Source: an uncultured Alistipes sp. (lineage in GTDB: Bacteria; Bacteroidota; Bacteroidia; Bacteroidales; Rikenellaceae). Taken from it: a DNA stretch of 8,418 nucleotides. Position 1 is the stretch's first letter. The number at the start of each line of letters is the position of its first letter. Below are positions 5,698 through 8,418 of this stretch, piece after piece. The stretch spans positions 21,196 through 29,613 of the forward strand of contig CAJUIE010000006.1 in the NCBI GenBank assembly GCA_910586375.1, written 5' to 3'. A program made the translations under genes and the position numbers. Below the pieces are notes generated by a model, which saw only the letters and a program-made list of their open reading frames with translations, was not told where the DNA came from and searched no databases.

Positions 5698-7556
5698 TCT
5701 ACGACCGTCGGTTTGATGAAGATGTTGAGCGTGCGCTCGACCTTGTTGCGCTTCTCCTTGCCGAAGAACCACTTGATGACCGGCACGCGCGCCAGAAAGG
5801 GTATGCCGCGCGAAGAGCGCTCCATCGTGTTGCGGTCCAGACCTCCCAGGAGCACCATCTCCTCGTTGCAGACCTTGACGATCGACCGGAAGCTGCGCGT
5901 GGCCGTGCCGGGCGGGGCATCCTGAGCCGTGCGGTCGGTGAACTCCGTCTGTTCGAACTCGATTTCGAGGGTTATGTGCCTGTCCTCCGAGACGTAGGGC
6001 TTCACGCGGATCGAAAGGTTGGCATCCACCGATTTCCACTGGTAGGACTCCGACGAGATGGGGTTCTGCGTGCCGTAGTAGCTGTTCTGCACCTCCTTGT
6101 AGTACTGGGTCTCGCCGCTGGTCAGGACGGCTTCGTGGCCGTTCAGGGTCGAGAGCTTGGGCGTGGAGAGCAGCCGGATCGTGCCGTCCTCCTCCAGCGC
6201 CTGGAGGCTCAGGTAGAAGTTCGGCGTCACGCGCCCCAGATTCACGGCGCCGCTGATGCGGCCCAAAAGTTCGTTCACGGCACCCGCCCCGAAGGTCATA
6301 TCGACGCCCGGCGAGAGTGTCCCGGAGCTCTTCACCGCTTTGTCGCCCATGCCGGCGCCGATGCCTATTTCGTGTATCTTGCTCTTGGTGACGTCGGCGA
6401 TCATGATCTCCATTGTCACCAGCGGCACGGGCTTGTCGATCTCGCGCAGGAACGTCTCCACGCGGGCCACGTCGCGCCGGTCGCCCGAGAGGATCAGGGC
6501 GTTCAGGTCGGGGAAGGCCTTCACGTCCACGGGCTGCTTCAGCACCGCGGGTATGGCCTCCTCGGTCCGGGCCACGGAACGGTAGACGAGCGGTAGGACC
6601 GTGGCCGAGGCGAGTCCCTCGGCCGCGCCGAAGATCCAGATGCCCCGCTCGCAGCTGTAGCTGTAGGGCGAGCCTTTCAGAAGCACCGCGAGCAGTGTTT
6701 CGAAGTCGGTATGCTCCACCCAGATGCCAGCCGTGAGGTGTACGGGCGCCAGGAAGTAGTGGTTCAGCCCCAGCTCGTCGCACAGGTCCAGGATCACCTC
6801 CTGCACCTGAGCCCGGGAGATATGGGCCGTGATGCGTCCCAGCGAGTCGATACGCAGCTCGTCGGGCGCGAACTGCCGGCGCCGCGCATAAGCTGGGCCC
6901 GATGCCGTGCGGCCGCCCTCCGGCTCCTCGCGCCACAGCGTCCACACTCCGGCAGCATCCCGCTCGGCCTGCAGGCCGTTGATCGCAGCGAAGGTGTGCA
7001 GCGCCTCGTCGAAAGGCATACGCTGCACGAAGCCCGAAACCTTGCAGTCGTAGAGCGCCTCGGGGACGATGATGTTGCGGTTGGAGAGGCGCGCGATCTT
7101 CTTCGCCGCGTCGATCAGCCGCTCGCCCCGCAAATCGTATGTCAGGGTTGTGTCGGCCGCGGCATAGGCGATGTCGGGATCGGGAGCCGGAGCTGCGGCA
7201 GGTGCCGCCGGGAAGATCGAGAGGATGTTGCCTGCCGTGGCGACGTCGAGGTGGTATTCGCGGCAGAGGAACCGCACCAGATCATCGACCCGCGCCCGCG
7301 TGAAGTTGCACGACACGGGCACCTGCTCCACACCCCGCACGCTCAGGTTCACGCCGCTGGCGCGAGCAACGGTGCGCAGCAGCTCCGAGAGCGGAAGACG
7401 CCCCGAGGTAAGGTCCACCTCGCGCCGGAACGTCGAATCCCGCCCAACGAGTGCCGCCAATGCCGAGTCGATACGTGACAGACGCAAAGAGTCGTCCGCC
7501 TGGGCAAAAGCCCCGGACGGGAAGAGGAGGAGCAGGAAAAAGCAGAAGTGTTTCAT
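5694..7556 (-). CDS. gspD: GspD/PilQ-type outer-membrane secretin
   Basis: Forms the multimeric outer-membrane channel of the machine. It is 620 residues long, with a signal peptide (hydrophobic residues 4-16, likely cleaved near AFA|Q at 18-19). Three short alpha/beta modules resembling STN/N-domains can be read at about 44-115, 138-208 and 240-310, the first two separated by an Ala/Pro-rich linker (116-128). An N-type module follows at about 320-374 (LNALILSGDRRDVARVETFL). The secretin pore domain spans about 376-618 and has the signature near its end (GIPFLARVPVIKWFFG, 584-599), followed by ERTLNIFIKPTVV. The protein stops right after this domain, so there is no C-terminal S-domain of the kind bound by GspS pilotins. 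The start at 7556 gives a good signal peptide and no Shine-Dalgarno is seen. The stop overlaps the next gene's GTG start as GTGA. The secretin call is firm; T2SS versus T4P is less so. Confidence 0.96.
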   Translation of the reverse strand: MKHFCFFLLLLFPSGAFAQADDSLRLSRIDSALAALVGRDSTFRREVDLTSGRLPLSELLRTVARASGVNLSVRGVEQVPVSCNFTRARVDDLVRFLCREYHLDVATAGNILSIFPAAPAAAPAPDPDIAYAAADTTLTYDLRGERLIDAAKKIARLSNRNIIVPEALYDCKVSGFVQRMPFDEALHTFAAINGLQAERDAAGVWTLWREEPEGGRTASGPAYARRRQFAPDELRIDSLGRITAHISRAQVQEVILDLCDELGLNHYFLAPVHLTAGIWVEHTDFETLLAVLLKGSPYSYSCERGIWIFGAAEGLASATVLPLVYRSVARTEEAIPAVLKQPVDVKAFPDLNALILSGDRRDVARVETFLREIDKPVPLVTMEIMIADVTKSKIHEIGIGAGMGDKAVKSSGTLSPGVDMTFGAGAVNELLGRISGAVNLGRVTPNFYLSLQALEEDGTIRLLSTPKLSTLNGHEAVLTSGETQYYKEVQNSYYGTQNPISSESYQWKSVDANLSIRVKPYVSEDRHITLEIEFEQTEFTDRTAQDAPPGTATRSFRSIVKVCNEEMVLLGGLDRNTMERSSRGIPFLARVPVIKWFFGKEKRNKVERTLNIFIKPTVVE

Positions 7557-7559
7557 AAG

Positions 7560-8418
7560 CTACCGGTTCAAGAGTGGTATAACTTCGTCGAGTGAGGTAT
7601 GGCCGCGGTGCAGGAGTTCGACGACGGCATCGCGCAGGGTGAGGATGCCCCGTTCGGCGAGCAGCGGCGCGATGTCGCTGCGTCCCTCGCGCGCTGCGGC
7701 GGAGAGCTCGTCGTCCATCGGAATCACCTCGTAGACGGCCCTGCGTCCCGCATATCCCGTGTAGTAGCAGTGCTCGCAGCCCACGGCCTCGAAATAGCTT
7801 CCGGGAGCTGCATCTCCCAGCAGGTGCCGCACAGTCCTGTCGGCCTCGACCTCGCGTTTGCAGCGGGGACACAGAAGCCGCACGAGGCGCTGCGCCACGG
7901 TCATGACCAGCGTATCGGCCACCAAGTAGGGATGCACGCCCATGTCCGCGAGCCTCGCCACGGCACCCCACGCCGTGTTGGTGTGGATCGTCGAGAAGAG
8001 CAGGTGTCCCGTGAGCGACGAGCGCACGGCCATCTCGGCCGTGGCGCCGTCGCGGATCTCGCCCAGCATGATGATGTCGGGGTCCTGACGCAGGAAGGTC
8101 CTCAAAGCCGTCGTGAAGGTCAGGCCGATCTCCTCCTTGAGCTGCACCTGGTTGATGCCTTCGAGCGTGTATTCGATCGGGTCCTCGATCGTAAGGATGT
8201 TGTCCGTCAGGGCGTTCAGGCGCCGCAGCGTGGCATAGAGCGTCGTGCTCTTGCCCGAGCCCGTGGGGCCGCAGATCAGCACCATGCCGAACGGCCGCGC
8301 CACGGCCCGGCAATAGTCGTCGTACTGCCGCTCGGAGAAACCCAAGTTGCGCAGTTCGAGCAGCTCGACACGCCGCGTCAGCAGGCGTAGCACGACCTTC
8401 TCGCCATAGATCGTCGGC
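7560..8418 (-). CDS. gspE: GspE/PilB-type assembly ATPase, C-terminal part (5' end beyond window)
   Basis: Cytoplasmic hexameric ATPase that powers pseudopilus assembly through the GspF platform. About 285 residues are visible; the frame is open to the right edge, so the N-terminal part is missing because of the window and not because of a truncation. The first residues read PTIYGEKVVLRLL, a hallmark of the family just before the nucleotide-binding core. Next come the Walker A motif GPTGSGKST (about 8244-8270), the Asp box TIEDPIEY, the Walker B motif DIIMLGEIRD and the His box TGHLLFSTIHTNT. A tetracysteine zinc site follows (CPRC, then 27 residues later CEHC). This Cys site is typical of the GspE/PilB extension ATPases and not of PilT retraction ATPases. 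The stop (TAG) lies 3 bases before the secretin start, so the two are co-transcribed. GspE and PilB cannot be told apart from this fragment alone. Confidence 0.97.
   Translation of the reverse strand, partial: PTIYGEKVVLRLLTRRVELLELRNLGFSERQYDDYCRAVARPFGMVLICGPTGSGKSTTLYATLRRLNALTDNILTIEDPIEYTLEGINQVQLKEEIGLTFTTALRTFLRQDPDIIMLGEIRDGATAEMAVRSSLTGHLLFSTIHTNTAWGAVARLADMGVHPYLVADTLVMTVAQRLVRLLCPRCKREVEADRTVRHLLGDAAPGSYFEAVGCEHCYYTGYAGRRAVYEVIPMDDELSAAAREGRSDIAPLLAERGILTLRDAVVELLHRGHTSLDEVIPLLNR

Noticed and set aside
5976..6596. Plus-strand open frame of 206 codons opposite the secretin
   Set aside because: The opposite strand encodes the conserved secretin pore domain; the antisense product has no motif and its composition is that of a GC-rich shadow frame.
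4762..6945. Long 5' extension of the GspL-like frame into the secretin gene (727 codons)
   Set aside because: The extension is the shadow of the secretin reading frame; the GTG at 5697 with a GTGA overlap marks the natural start.

Overview
The window holds one leftward (minus-strand) operon of a type II secretion / type IV filament-like machine. At least ten genes are packed head to tail and almost no non-coding DNA is left between 87 and 8418. In transcription order (right to left) they are: a gspE/pilB-type assembly ATPase cut by the window edge; a gspD-type secretin; a GspL/PilN-like inner-membrane protein; a GspM/PilO-like inner-membrane protein; a lipoprotein with a fibronectin-III-like domain; a GspC/PilP-like protein; a GspK/PilX-like minor pseudopilin carrying a predicted beta-rich passenger; two small pseudopilins; and the gspF/pilC platform protein. 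A tenth-plus reading frame may begin at 46 and run off the left edge.

The organism is most likely a high-GC member of the Bacteroidota, with a gut-type Rikenellaceae/Alistipes-like background as a guess only. The evidence is indirect. Most starts lack a Shine-Dalgarno sequence. The secretin has the typical periplasmic N-terminus of the phylum after an AFAQ-type signal peptide. The lipoprotein has an acidic stretch just after its lipid cysteine, as in Bacteroidota surface-lipoprotein export signals. One pseudopilin has an A|STLVE-type leader rather than G|FTLIE. No rRNA or marker gene is present to prove the assignment.

The genes fit together as one envelope-spanning machine. The ATPase drives the GspF platform in the inner membrane. 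The L-like, M-like and C-like proteins form the inner-membrane assembly ring and reach towards the secretin. The pseudopilins form a periplasmic filament, with the K-like protein as candidate tip. The secretin is the outer-membrane pore. ATGA/GTGA overlaps (four), 13-base overlaps (two), a 20-base overlap and gaps of 2-3 bases indicate tight translational coupling and one transcript. No promoter or terminator is visible. The prepilin peptidase (gspO/pilD) and a recognisable major pseudopilin (gspG) are absent from the window; the latter may be the frame entering at the left edge.

The most unusual parts are the reduced accessory proteins. The L-like cytoplasmic domain has only about 150 residues, the secretin has three STN-like N-terminal modules and no C-terminal S-domain, a surface-type lipoprotein sits between the M and C positions, and the GspK-position protein has a beta-rich body instead of the usual fold.
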